A stretch of 64,000 bases of DNA, taken from positions 1 through 64,000 of the forward strand of contig CAIXFY010000073.1 of the NCBI GenBank assembly GCA_903918885.1. The letters are read 5' to 3'. Made by a program: the position numbers and the translations under genes. The notes under the pieces are model-generated. The model searched no databases. It worked only from the letters and a program-made list of their open reading frames with translations, and had not been told where the DNA came from. Below are positions 1 through 9,500 of the stretch, piece by piece (the first letter of the stretch is position 1; each line of letters opens with the position of its first letter). The DNA comes from an uncultured Verrucomicrobia subdivision 3 bacterium. GTDB lineage: Bacteria > Verrucomicrobiota > Verrucomicrobiia > Limisphaerales > UBA11358.

Positions 1-127
1 CAACTGCCACCTGCTACACAACCGCCAGACACCGAAAATCATCAATGTTTACTCGGTTTTTAAACCGGACAGTAGTGATAGTGATTATTAACTATGTGGT
101 ATAAAGTGTGCTATTCTTACTTAACCT

Positions 128-523
128 GTGAAGATTAAATCATCAAGTTGGCGGTTGAGTGCGACATCGCCGTCGACCGCATTCACACTTGTTGAAATTA
201 TGATAGTGGTTTTGATTCTTGGAATTGTTCTGGCCATTGCGATTCCAAATTATGTTCGACAACGCGCCTCAGCCCAAGCAAACACCTGTATCAGTAACCT
301 TCTAAAAATTGAAAGCGCAGCCGCGCAATTTGCGTTGGAAAAAGGCAAAAAAAATGGCGATTTGATAAATTATCCAGACGATCTAAAGCCTTACATTAAA
401 CTCACAAGCGCAGGGGAAATTCCAGCGTGCCCGGCAAGCGGAGTTTACTCCATATCGCTCGTTGGCACAAATCCGGCTTGCTCTTTGGGCACTTTGGTAA
501 CCCCGCCTCATTTGATGCCGTAG
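128..523 (+). CDS. Prepilin-like protein (type IV pilin / type II pseudopilin class)
   Basis: The 131-residue product has a class III prepilin N-terminus. A short basic leader is followed at residues 18-23 by AFTLVE, then a hydrophobic helix of about 20 residues and IPNYVRQR. By family knowledge such proteins are cleaved before Phe19 and N-methylated by a prepilin peptidase, then assembled into a pilus or type II secretion pseudopilus in the inner membrane. The residue before the cleavage site is Ala where Gly is usual. The C-terminal part is small and has no recognisable subdomain. The start is GTG, chosen because it gives a normal leader; no clear Shine-Dalgarno is visible. No pilus assembly genes lie beside it, and the next gene is convergent. 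Many Verrucomicrobiota carry numerous orphan prepilin-like genes of this kind. Confidence 0.85.
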   Translation: MKIKSSSWRLSATSPSTAFTLVEIMIVVLILGIVLAIAIPNYVRQRASAQANTCISNLLKIESAAAQFALEKGKKNGDLINYPDDLKPYIKLTSAGEIPACPASGVYSISLVGTNPACSLGTLVTPPHLMP

Positions 524-549
524 AGATTCATCACAACCCCAATTCGGTT

Positions 550-1338
550 TTACTTCAATTTGTTATACTTGGCCACAGTTTTGCGCAAGGTGGAGCGCGG
601 AATAAATCTCCCCAATTGCACCAGCAGAAAGTTTCCTTTTCCCGGAACTCTCAAACAATCACCAGCGCGGAAAGCCTGCCAGCCTGCGCCAGCCACTTCT
701 TCAGAGGACATTTTGGCGACCTGCGTAATTCGAGCTTGGTAGGCACGCGCTACTTTTGAAAAATTGGTTTCCGTTGGCCCCGGACAAAGATTTGTGACAC
801 ACACACCCGTGCCGCGTAGCTCTTCGTGAAGCGCTTCGGAAAGCGATAGCACGAACGCCTTGCTCGCGTAATAAACCGCCATGTTCGGCCCCGGCAAAAA
901 CCCGGCAACCGAACCGACGTTTAGGATGCCGCCTTGCTTACGTTGAATCATGCCCGGCAGAAATAATCCGGTTAGTGCCGTCAGCGCCGCAATGTTGACC
1001 TGAATAATTTCGAGTTGATGAAGTAGTGGCAATTCTGCGAAAACGCCATGTAATCCAAAGCCAGCGTTGTTAACCAAAACATCTACCGTCAACCCCGTCC
1101 TGCCCACCTGTGCAAAAATTTCTGATGGCGACTCCGGTTTGGTCAAATCTGCTGTGATGACGTGAACAGTGATTTTGTATTCACAGCGCAATTCGTCGGC
1201 AAGCTTTTCTAACGCGCCAGAATTGCGCGCGACGAGAATCAAATTTGACTTGTCCGCCGCAAAACATTTTGCCAGTTCCAAGCCGATGCCGGAGGACGCG
1301 CCGGTGACAAGGACTGTTTCAGGGCTCACCGGTTTCAT
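550..1338 (-). CDS. Short-chain dehydrogenase/reductase (classical SDR)
   Basis: The 262-residue protein has the classical SDR layout: a TGASSGIG cofactor-binding motif at residues 12-19, NNAG near residues 90-93, a catalytic Ser at about 143 and the YxxxK pair Tyr156/Lys160. It should be a soluble NAD(P)(H)-dependent oxidoreductase; the substrate cannot be told from sequence. The Arg at the end of the second beta strand (LVARNS) fits NADP preference, which is inference. It starts 9 nt after the end of the signal peptidase gene and is probably the last gene of a lepA-(small protein)-lepB-SDR transcription unit. Confidence 0.9.
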   Translation of the reverse strand: MKPVSPETVLVTGASSGIGLELAKCFAADKSNLILVARNSGALEKLADELRCEYKITVHVITADLTKPESPSEIFAQVGRTGLTVDVLVNNAGFGLHGVFAELPLLHQLEIIQVNIAALTALTGLFLPGMIQRKQGGILNVGSVAGFLPGPNMAVYYASKAFVLSLSEALHEELRGTGVCVTNLCPGPTETNFSKVARAYQARITQVAKMSSEEVAGAGWQAFRAGDCLRVPGKGNFLLVQLGRFIPRSTLRKTVAKYNKLK

Positions 1339-1347
1339 CGGCTGATT

Positions 1348-2643
1348 TCAGCGATTGCCGCAACCGAACCGCTCGGTCAGCGGCCAATACACGAAGAAGG
1401 ATTTGCCGATGACGTATTTTTCGGGAATGGCACCCCAAAAACGCGAGTCCAAGCTATTGCAGGTATTGTCACCCATTGGCATACAGCCGTCGGATGGCAC
1501 TTCATAAACCGTATCTTGGTCGGGAAATATCGGCAGAAATCCGAATTTATATGCCTGCGCAACCGCGCCATTAATGTGACCCGACCACTGGCTTTGCTGC
1601 GGCGGCTCGGCGGGATTGAAGCCGTAAACTCTTTCAAAATGCGGCGTCGAGGCATCGAGACGCTGTCCGTTGATGCGCAGATGGCGGTCGTCGCCTATGC
1701 TGACCTTTTCGCCCGGCAACGCCACGAGCCGTTTGATGTAAAACTGATCGGCGGGAATGTGATACTGATCACGCTTGTCTTCGGGAATGCCCTCCGTTTC
1801 AAAGACAATCGTGTCGCCACGGTAAGGCTTGCGGAAATTATACGACATCCGATCCACGAACAAATGGTCGCCAGCGCTCATCCGCAACTTGATGATGTCA
1901 TCACCCTTGTGAAACACACGGCCGGGGAAAATTCCCGCGCGATAGGCCAGCGGATCAATGCCACCCTGGGATTCACCGAAATCCGGCGGGAACCAGAGCG
2001 TATGTTCGACGCCGCCTAGCATGTAGGTTTGTTTGAGGGTGAAGATGAGAAAACGCGTGGCCGGGCCGACTTCAATGGCGCCATCCATGTCGGCCACGAT
2101 GTGAAGATAGGAATTGCCTTGAAACCATTCTTTGATGCGCTGCCAGCCAGACGGAATGATCATGGACTTGGCCGCTCGTGATTGCTTAGCAAACTCAGCC
2201 CGAGCCAAATCCTCCTGCCCAAATCGCAGCGCTTCCCATGTATGTGCATAATCTGGATAAGCGTTAACACCAAACAACGTCGGCTGCATTGAGCCAGTCG
2301 GAATCTTGAACGGCTGAATAAAAAAAGTGCGGATAGCCATCGCCACTGCCAGCGCAACAAGCAACACCTCCACATTTTCACGCCACGCCGCATGCGGATA
2401 CGGCTTGAGATTTTTTTCGGCGGCAAATTGCAATTCTTCCGCCTTGATGCGGATGGCGCCAATGTTGCCACCAGCCATCGCCGTTCGCAGATTGTTCTCC
2501 GCCGTCAGCACCGCCGCGACGGCTTGCGGCGAGAGGACGTCCCGCTGCGCTGCGAGTAGGCGACGGTAGTGTTTGCTCACCGCCGTCGCCTCGCGAACGG
2601 TTTTGGAAAGGAACCAGCGCAAAATGGTCATAGATAATTCCAT
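1348..2643 (-). CDS. lepB: Signal peptidase I with long internal insertion
   Basis: This is the inner-membrane serine protease that removes signal peptides from exported proteins. The Ser of the Ser/Lys dyad lies in PTGSMQPTL, directly after a transmembrane segment. The Lys general base lies in FYIKRLVALPGE. The last conserved box is GDNTCNSLDSRFWG. Between the Ser motif and the next conserved strand (GDHLFVDR) there is an insertion of about 135 residues, whereas E. coli LepB has only a few residues there. About 80 N-terminal residues precede the first membrane segment. The frame runs upstream to 2721 into the neighbouring small gene, so the ATG at 2643 is preferred; an ATG at 2631 with a GGA nine bases upstream is equally possible. 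Confidence 0.9.
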   Translation of the reverse strand: MELSMTILRWFLSKTVREATAVSKHYRRLLAAQRDVLSPQAVAAVLTAENNLRTAMAGGNIGAIRIKAEELQFAAEKNLKPYPHAAWRENVEVLLVALAVAMAIRTFFIQPFKIPTGSMQPTLFGVNAYPDYAHTWEALRFGQEDLARAEFAKQSRAAKSMIIPSGWQRIKEWFQGNSYLHIVADMDGAIEVGPATRFLIFTLKQTYMLGGVEHTLWFPPDFGESQGGIDPLAYRAGIFPGRVFHKGDDIIKLRMSAGDHLFVDRMSYNFRKPYRGDTIVFETEGIPEDKRDQYHIPADQFYIKRLVALPGEKVSIGDDRHLRINGQRLDASTPHFERVYGFNPAEPPQQSQWSGHINGAVAQAYKFGFLPIFPDQDTVYEVPSDGCMPMGDNTCNSLDSRFWGAIPEKYVIGKSFFVYWPLTERFGCGNR

Positions 2644-2671
2644 GCTCTGACGGATTCGTAAGCGTTTCCGT

Positions 2672-2869
2672 TCATTTGAATTTGATTTTTTTCGGTAGAA
2701 ACAAAAGGCCAATGCCGCCAATGATGAGCATAAGTCCGACCGGGCCGAGCTTAATCCACGGAAAGCCGCCCGTCGGCTGGCCTTGTGACTTTAACGCCAT
2801 GATGGTCAGGAAAAGCCCCAGTGGAACCATCACAAAACCGAGCACGCGATAGATTTTGTTCTTGGTCAT
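2672..2869 (-). CDS. Small two-TM membrane protein
   Basis: This 65-residue protein has two hydrophobic segments (roughly residues 8-26 and 41-58) separated by a Gly/Pro-containing loop, and a basic tail PKKIKFK. I do not recognise a family. It lies 7 nt downstream of lepA and about 30 nt upstream of lepB on the same strand, so it is probably co-transcribed with them. Its location between a translation factor and the signal peptidase suggests a membrane role, but nothing in the sequence shows which. Confidence 0.65.
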   Translation of the reverse strand: MTKNKIYRVLGFVMVPLGLFLTIMALKSQGQPTGGFPWIKLGPVGLMLIIGGIGLLFLPKKIKFK

Positions 2870-2876
2870 ATTTAGT

Positions 2877-4667
2877 TTACGCCTTGAGCACTTCGATGAA
2901 GGCTTCCTGCGGGATGTTGACGTTGCCGATAGATTTCATGCGCTTTTTGCCCTCTTTCTGTTTCTCGAGCAGCTTGCGTTTGCGCGAGACGTCGCCGCCG
3001 TAACATTTCGCGGTCACGTCTTTGCGGAAGGCGCTGATGACTTCGGACGCCACAATCTTGCCGCCGATGGCCGCCTGAATCTTCACTTGAAATTGCTGGC
3101 GCGGTATAACCTCTTTCAATTTCTCCGCGAGTGAGCGTCCCCTGCCCTCCGCCTTCGTGCGGTGCACGATGCACGAGAACGCGTCCATCGGTTCGGTGTT
3201 CACCAGCATGTCGAGCTTCACCATGTCGCTCTCCATGTATTCATCGGTCTCGTAATCCATCGAGCCAAAACCGCGCGTGATGCTTTTGATGCGGTCATGG
3301 AAATCAATCAGGATCTCGTTTAGCGGAATCAAGCTCGTCAACATGACGCGCCGTTGATCGAGCGTCTCGGTGTGATCCACGTTGCCGCGCTTCTCGGAAA
3401 TCAGCGCCATCATGTCGCCGATGTTTTCGTTCGGACAGATCACGAAAGCTTTCACCATCGGCTCTTCGATTTTCGCGATATACGTCACGTCCGGCATGAA
3501 CGCCGGATTATCCACTTCTTTCATCGTGCCGTCCGACATCGTGACCTTGTAGACCACGCTCGGATACGTCGCGATGATGTCCATGTCGTATTCGCGGCGC
3601 AAACGCTCTTGAACAATCTCCAAATGCAGCAAGCCGAGAAAGCCACAGCGAAAGCCGAAACCGAGCGCCACCGACGTTTCCGAGGAATACACGAACGCCG
3701 AATCGTTGAGCTTCAGTTTCCCCATGGATTGTTTCAACTGTTCATAGTCCGCCGTGTTGATCGGGTAAATACCGCTGAACACCATCGGATGAATCTCCTT
3801 AAAACCCGGCAACACCGAGGAAGGATTCCGCGCGTCGGTGATCGTGTCGCCCATCTTCACGTCCGCCGCGCTCTTGATGTTCGCCGTCATGTAGCCGGTC
3901 TCGCCGACTTCCAATTTTTCGCGGATGTAAGGCTTCGGATTAAAGCTGCCGACTTCCTTCACCTCGACGTTCCGGCCGGAGTGCAACAGTTTTACCATCA
4001 TGCCCGGCTTGATCTCGCCGTTGAAGACGCGCACATGCGTCACGACGCCTTTGTAAGTATCGAAATACGAATCAAACGCCAGCGCCTGCAAACTCTTTTC
4101 GCCCGTCGGCTTCGGCGGCGGCACGCGTTCGACGATGGCTTCGAGAATATCCTGAATGCCGATGCCTTGTTTTGCGCTGCACGGAATCGCCCACTCGCTG
4201 GGAATCGCCAAAACGTCTTCGAGCTGCTGCTTCGCCTGCGGCACGTTCGCGTGACCGAGATCAATTTTGTTGATAACGGGAATAATCGTGAGATTCAACT
4301 TCGCCGCGAGATGGTAATTGGCAACGGTCTGCGCCTCGACGCCTTGGGCGGCATCGATCACCAGCAACGCGCCTTCGCACGCGCTCAAGCTGCGGGAAAC
4401 TTCATACGCGAAATCCACATGCCCCGGCGTATCAATCAGGTTCAGTTCATACGTCTCGCCGTTCTTGGCCGTGTAAAGCATCGTCACCGGATGCGCCTTG
4501 ATCGTGATGCCGCGTTCTTTCTCCAGATCCATCGCGTCGAGCAACTGCTCCGACATGTCGCGCGTGGCGATGGTGCCGGTCATGTGCAGGAGCCGGTCGG
4601 AGAGCGTAGTCTTCCCGTGGTCAATGTGGGCGATGATGCTGAAATTGCGTATGTGTGCGGCGTCCAT
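2877..4667 (-). CDS. lepA: Elongation factor 4 (LepA), back-translocating GTPase
   Basis: LepA is a ribosome-associated translational GTPase. The 596-residue length is normal for the family. The G1 motif AHIDHGKTT is at residues 13-21, the switch II region reads DTPGHVDFAYEV and the G4 motif is NKIDL. The C-terminal half has the EF-G-like domain and the LepA-specific C-terminal domain (FRKDVTAKCYGGDVSRKRKLLEKQKEGK split across strands), rich in Lys as expected for rRNA contact. It probably heads the lepA-lepB-SDR unit; the genetic association of lepA with lepB is widespread in bacteria. Long open frames on the opposite strand here are compositional shadows. Confidence 0.97.
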   Translation of the reverse strand: MDAAHIRNFSIIAHIDHGKTTLSDRLLHMTGTIATRDMSEQLLDAMDLEKERGITIKAHPVTMLYTAKNGETYELNLIDTPGHVDFAYEVSRSLSACEGALLVIDAAQGVEAQTVANYHLAAKLNLTIIPVINKIDLGHANVPQAKQQLEDVLAIPSEWAIPCSAKQGIGIQDILEAIVERVPPPKPTGEKSLQALAFDSYFDTYKGVVTHVRVFNGEIKPGMMVKLLHSGRNVEVKEVGSFNPKPYIREKLEVGETGYMTANIKSAADVKMGDTITDARNPSSVLPGFKEIHPMVFSGIYPINTADYEQLKQSMGKLKLNDSAFVYSSETSVALGFGFRCGFLGLLHLEIVQERLRREYDMDIIATYPSVVYKVTMSDGTMKEVDNPAFMPDVTYIAKIEEPMVKAFVICPNENIGDMMALISEKRGNVDHTETLDQRRVMLTSLIPLNEILIDFHDRIKSITRGFGSMDYETDEYMESDMVKLDMLVNTEPMDAFSCIVHRTKAEGRGRSLAEKLKEVIPRQQFQVKIQAAIGGKIVASEVISAFRKDVTAKCYGGDVSRKRKLLEKQKEGKKRMKSIGNVNIPQEAFIEVLKA

Positions 4668-4759
4668 TTACAAAAAAAACGAAAGCGGATAAAAACCGCC
4701 AATCGAGCGCCGTAGAATAACTGGAAAGCGCTTGAAGAAAAGGAAATTTGACCATGCAT

Positions 4760-5551
4760 CTATTCGTGACTGAAGCTCACTTCGCTGAATTTTATCCGGC
4801 TCCGGTCAATCTGATGCGCTTGATAGTAGGCCTCCCATTTCTTGCTGTCCGTAGTGTGGCCACCTGTGACGACATCCAAGGCCTGTAAATAATCACCAAA
4901 CTTGAAGTAGATGTTTTTACCCAAATCCTTAATCTGCGTTCGACCGGTCGTCTGGTGCCTTTTTGTTTGGCTCTCAACCATGACCGTCACCGCGCCACCG
5001 TCAAGGTCAATGGCTAGCCGGAAGCTTTCGCCGGACTTGATTTGCGCCAGCGGCGTCATCGTTTCCTTGCCATTGGTTCCCAAAATTCTGACCAGCACAT
5101 CAAAGACGCCATCGCCATTCACACCATTGAATGCGCCGAACTCCTTGGTGTCCTGAATGTAGACTTTCAATTCAGTGTCGAGGCTTTCCACATGATATTG
5201 CGCTACGATTGTCTTGCCACCTACAGGCAGCAGCGGCGTAATCGTCGCGGAAAAATGATCTTTCGTCGCGCCTACGGAACGGCGCAAGACATCAATCACC
5301 TTGACCTCATTACGATAACCGTGGCCGTTGCCGGAATTAAATTTGGAATCCATCGCGCTGAACACAAGTGTGCCATCATCATTGGTCGGGTAAGGATTAT
5401 CACCTTCCACCGCAAAAATGGATTTTAGATACGTCTGCGAAACGGGACGGTTGGTGACGATATCACTAAAAGCCGTTGCCGAAAGTAGACACAACGACGC
5501 AAATAGAAATCCCGGTGCAAAAAAAATTGGACGACGGCGCGCGGCGAACAT
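4760..5551 (-). CDS. Secreted polysaccharide lyase family 7-like protein (alginate lyase 2 fold)
   Basis: The 263-residue protein has an N-terminal signal peptide (basic start MFAARRR, then a hydrophobic core ending near ATAFS). The mature part carries the three PL7-type motifs in order: YRNEVKV (normally R-S/T-E-L-R), VAQYH (normally Q-I/V-H) and YFKFGDYLQ (normally YFKAGxYxQ). The last two hold the His and Tyr used for beta-elimination in PL7 alginate lyases. I infer a beta-jelly-roll lyase acting on an anionic polysaccharide outside the cytoplasm; alginate itself is not proven. An upstream start at 5608 would overlap ndk and add a non-signal extension, so 5551 was chosen. It lies directly downstream of ndk. 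Confidence 0.7.
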   Translation of the reverse strand: MFAARRRPIFFAPGFLFASLCLLSATAFSDIVTNRPVSQTYLKSIFAVEGDNPYPTNDDGTLVFSAMDSKFNSGNGHGYRNEVKVIDVLRRSVGATKDHFSATITPLLPVGGKTIVAQYHVESLDTELKVYIQDTKEFGAFNGVNGDGVFDVLVRILGTNGKETMTPLAQIKSGESFRLAIDLDGGAVTVMVESQTKRHQTTGRTQIKDLGKNIYFKFGDYLQALDVVTGGHTTDSKKWEAYYQAHQIDRSRIKFSEVSFSHE

Positions 5552-5570
5552 ATTAGGCCAGATCAAAGAT

Positions 5571-6065
5571 TCAGTGTAACAGACTGAAGAAACAGATTTC
5601 TCGCTCAAAGCTCGGCGTGGAATCTGAGGCGTGTATCATGTTGAACAAAAACTTGTCGTCGCCCGGTTGCTGGAATTTCAGGCGATGCGGCGCATTGGCT
5701 TCCTCCGCGCCTGCCCAGAAATCGCCGCGGATCGTCCCCTGCTCCGCCTGCCACGGACGTGTCTTGCCCACGGCGGTGCGCACTTTTTGAATCGCATCTG
5801 CACCACGCAGGTGAATGACCTTCACCGGACCGTGCGCCATGTATTTGGAAGTTCCTTCGAGACAAGGCGGACGATCGCCAATGGCGGGGAAATAAAACTC
5901 ACGCCATTTTTCCTCCGGCAAATTTTTTCCACCCGCCAGCGTGGCTTCGGCAATCACCGTTAAACCCAAGCCCTTGATGCGCGCCTCCACCAGTTCGTTG
6001 AGATTCCGCCAAAAAGAATCCGGTTTGAGAATCACGAGCGTATTTTCCACTGGGTTTTGCGACAT
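5571..6065 (-). CDS. ndk: Nucleoside diphosphate kinase
   Basis: Ndk transfers the gamma phosphate between nucleoside triphosphates and diphosphates through a phospho-histidine. The N-terminal strand is ENTLVILKPD, and the active-site motif near the C-terminus reads NMIHASDS with His145 as the phosphorylated residue. The 164 residues slightly exceed the usual 140-150 because of a longer middle loop and a short tail. The frame is open upstream to 6140, but the ATG at 6065 gives the canonical start just before ENTLVILKPD. The stop codon lies 20 nt inside the longest possible frame of the downstream lyase-like gene. Confidence 0.95.
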   Translation of the reverse strand: MSQNPVENTLVILKPDSFWRNLNELVEARIKGLGLTVIAEATLAGGKNLPEEKWREFYFPAIGDRPPCLEGTSKYMAHGPVKVIHLRGADAIQKVRTAVGKTRPWQAEQGTIRGDFWAGAEEANAPHRLKFQQPGDDKFLFNMIHASDSTPSFEREICFFSLLH

Positions 6066-6223
6066 AATTTCGGCAATCAATTTGCGCCGAAGAATAGTGG
6101 GAACGCCTATTAAGAAAAGGAAATTTACACGCACCAGCACACTGGAAAATCTTTTTTAAAAATTCTTTGAACAAACTTTAACCCAGCCGGTCTATTTAAT
6201 CGTTAGGTCATGGGTTTGGGTTG

Positions 6224-6261
6224 AAGCGTCTGACTTTTAATGGGTTTTAAGTCAGACGCTT
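6224..6261 (+). terminator. Strong Rho-independent terminator on plus strand
   Basis: A perfect 13-bp stem (AAGCGTCTGACTT at 6224-6236 and its complement at 6249-6261) encloses a 12-nt loop and runs into a T-rich tail (TTTTTTC from 6260) on the plus strand. The minus-strand side is followed by CAACCCAAACC and lacks a T tract, so the signal is directional. No plus-strand coding gene ends upstream. Confidence 0.8.
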
Positions 6262-6299
6262 TTTCTTTGACCAAGGTTCTGTGCCGCGAACCCTAGGGT

Positions 6300-6431
6300 T
6301 TAATGCCGCCGGTTTTGATAGAGACAGAAAACCACCACTAGCCCACCCATGAAGATTCCAACCGCCAGCGTCCAAACCAGAACGATTGCTTTCTTGCGCT
6401 GCTGCCATGGCGCCTGATGTGGAAAACACAA
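6300..6431 (-). CDS. Possible 43-residue single-TM protein (TTG start)
   Basis: An open frame read from TTG at 6431 encodes LCFPHQAPWQQRKKAIVL followed by a hydrophobic stretch (LVWTLAVGIFMGGLVVVFCLY) and a basic end, QNRRH. A positively charged flank followed by a clean 20-residue hydrophobic segment looks like a real membrane protein. However, there is no ATG or GTG start in frame and no well-spaced ribosome site, so it could be a decayed gene. Function unknown. Confidence 0.3.
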   Translation of the reverse strand: MCFPHQAPWQQRKKAIVLVWTLAVGIFMGGLVVVFCLYQNRRH

Positions 6432-6543
6432 CTTCCCAAGTAAGTTGATAATTGAAAATCTATTTTCGATTCAATCATTCTGACTTGCCCGCTGCCCATG
6501 TCCACAACATAAACTCATCGCGTAAAATTGTAACATCGTCCGT

Positions 6544-9500
6544 TTATGCGAGACGCATTTTCAGGATGAGATCCTTGCTCTCCAGTGCATCGCCATTCTG
6601 CACACAGATTTCATCCACCACGCCAGCGGCGGGTGCGTAGATGGTCGTCTGCATCTTCATGGCTTCGAGCGTGAGGAGCTTGTCGCCCTTCGCCACCTTC
6701 GCGCCCACGCTGACGGCGAGCGCGGTGACGAGTCCGGGAATCGGCGCGCCGACTTCGTTCGGTTTGGCCGAATCCGCCTTCTGTCGCGCCTTGATCGTCG
6801 GCTTGGCGGAACGATCCACGATGGCCAACTGCCGCGTCATGCCGTTCAACTCGAAATTAATCGCGCGCTTGCCCTCGGCATCCACCGCCCCGATGTTGAC
6901 GAGTCGGATGAACAGCGTTTTGCCTGACTCGATCTCCACGGAAATTTCCTGGCCGGGCTTCATCCCATAGAAAAACGCCGGCGTGGGGAGCGCGGAAAGA
7001 TCGCCGAAGGTATTTTCATTCTTGGTGAAGGCGGCGAACACTTCCGGATACATGATGTGGCTGAACACATCGTCGTCCGTCGCTTCGCGCTTGAGCTTGG
7101 CCGAAAGTTCTTCGGCAATTTTTTTGAAATTGAGCGGTTTCAACGATTCACCGGGACGACCTTTCAACGGCTTGCGGTCACCGAGAATGACGTGCTGCAG
7201 TTTCTTCGGCCAGCCGCCCATCGGTTGACCGAGGCCGCCGCTGATCATATCAATGACCGATTCAGGAAACGGCGTTGCTCCCGGTTCGAGATTCAAAACA
7301 TCCGCCGGCTTGATACCACGCGTGACCAGAAACATTGTCATATCGCCAACGACCTTGCTGCTGGGCGTCACCTTCACGATATCGCCGAAAAGCTGGTTGA
7401 CCTCCGCGTAAGTCCGCGCGATTTCCGGCCAACGATGCGCGAGGCCCATCGAGGCGGCCTGTTCTTTCAGGTTGGTGAACTGGCCGCCGGGCATTTCGTG
7501 CAGATACACTTCCGCGCTGCCGGACTTCGGCGACGTGTCGAACGGCGCGTAGTAGCCGCGCACCTGTTCCCAGTAATCGGCAAACTCATTCAGCGCATCC
7601 AAATCCAAACCCGTGTCGCGTTTGGTGAATTGCAGCGCGGCCACGATGGAATTCAAGTTAGGCTGGCTCGTCGAACCGCTCATTGAGGCAATCGCCAAGT
7701 CGGCAATATCCACGCCCGCTTCCGCTGCACTCAACACGCTCGCCGCCGCGATGCCGCTGGTGTCGTGCGTGTGGAAATGGATCGGTATGCCAATCTCTTC
7801 CTTCAATGCCTTCACCAGCGCACTCGCCGCCGCCGGTTTGCAAAGGCCGGCCATGTCTTTGATGGCCAGAATGTGCGCGCCCATCTTTTCTAATTCCTTC
7901 GCCAGCTTGACGTAATACTTGAGTGAATATTTATCGCGCGCCGGATCAAGGATGTTGCCCGTATAACAAATCGCCGCCTCGCAAATGGCGTGCGTCTCCT
8001 GCACCGCATCCATCGCGACAGTGAGATTCGGCAGATAATTCAGCGAATCAAAAATGCGGAAAATATCCATGCCGCTTGCCGCCGCGTGTTTCACAAAACC
8101 GGAAACGGCGTTGTCGGGATAATTGGAATAACCCACGGCGTTCGAGCCGCGAAAAAGCATCTGGAAACAAATGTTTGGCACGCGGGCGCGCAAGTCGCGC
8201 AAGCGCTGCCACGGGTCTTCGTGCAGGAAGCGCATCGACGTGTCAAACGTTGCCCCGCCCCACATCTCCATACTGAACAAGTTGGGCGTGCGCCGCGCCA
8301 CCGCGTCCGCCACGGCCAGCATGTCGTAACCACGCAGCCGCGTCGCGAAGAGCGATTGATGCGCGTCGCGGAAAGTCGTGTCGGTCACCAGCAACTGCTT
8401 TTGCTTCAGCGTCCACTCGGCGAACTTCTTCGGCCCGAGTTCGAGCAGCAACTGACGCGTCCCTTTTGGCGCGACCTGCTTGCGGTCATGCGTGGGAATG
8501 CGCGCAACGGTGAAATTTTCCTTCGGCACAAAACCCTTGGCCTGCGGATTGCCGTTCACCGACACGTCGCCGATGAAGTTCAGCAATTTGGTCGCGCGAT
8601 CGCGTTTGACCTTGAGCTTGAATAGTTCCGGAGTGGTATCAATCAGCGTCGTCGAAGCCTGGCCCGACTTGAAAACGTCGTTGTGAATGACGTTTTCCAA
8701 AAATGGAATGTTCGTCTTCACGCCGCGAATTCGGAACTCACGCAGCGCGCGATCCATGCGCTGTAGCGCGGCGTCAAAGGTCTGCGCGCTCACCGTGAGC
8801 TTGACGAGGAGCGAATCGTAAAATGGCGTGACCACCGCGCCGCCGTAGCCCATGCCGCCGTCGAGGCGCACGCCGAAACCGCCGGCGCTGCGATACGTCA
8901 GGATGCGGCCGTAGTCGGGTTGAAATTTATTTTCCGGATCTTCCGTCGTGATGCGGCATTGCACGGCGTAACCGTTGCGCGGAATGTCTTCCTGCGCCGG
9001 AATGCCGACTTCCTTGCCGTGCATCGGTTTGCCGTCGGCGATGAGAATCTGCGAGCGCACGAGGTCGAGACCGGTGATGACTTCCGTGACCGTGTGTTCG
9101 ACCTGAATGCGCGGGTTCATCTCGATGAAAAACCATTCCTTCGTGTCCTGATCGTAAAGAAATTCCACCGTGCCGGCGTTGTCGTATTTGATTTCGCGAC
9201 AAAGTTTCACCGCCGCCTCGCACAATTCGGCGCGCACGTTGCGATCCAAATCCACGCTCGGCGCGATTTCGATAACCTTCTGATGCCGCCGTTGCACGGA
9301 ACAATCGCGTTCGTGCAAGTGAACCACCTTGCCGTGTTTGTCGCCAAGAATTTGCACCTCGATGTGCTTCGCGCGCGGAATATAGCGTTCCAGAAACACC
9401 GCTGGATTGCCGAAGGCGCGACCCGCCTCGCCCTGCGCCTCGTCCAATAAATCCGCGAGATCACCCGGCTTGTGGACGACGCGCATCCCGCGTCCGCCGC

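Larger units (their letters stand above)
6066..6543. other. Intergenic region with orphan terminator and possible small ORF
   Basis: This 478-bp stretch separates ndk and pyc, both on the minus strand. It holds a strong plus-strand terminator hairpin at 6224-6261 that has no plus-strand gene upstream of it, and a possible short minus-strand ORF at 6300-6431. The ndk promoter should lie near 6066-6200. No tRNA or known riboswitch is recognisable. Confidence 0.5.

Noticed and set aside
1348-2643. Signal peptidase seemed to lack its catalytic Lys because VDR stands where VEK is found in E. coli.
   Set aside because: Counting along E. coli LepB shows the general-base Lys145 is in YIKRAVGLPGD, and this protein has FYIKRLVALPGE there. 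The dyad is intact.
3354-4715. 453-codon open frame on the plus strand opposite lepA.
   Set aside because: His/Arg-rich composition without any domain, lying entirely antisense to a certain gene; it is a codon-bias shadow.
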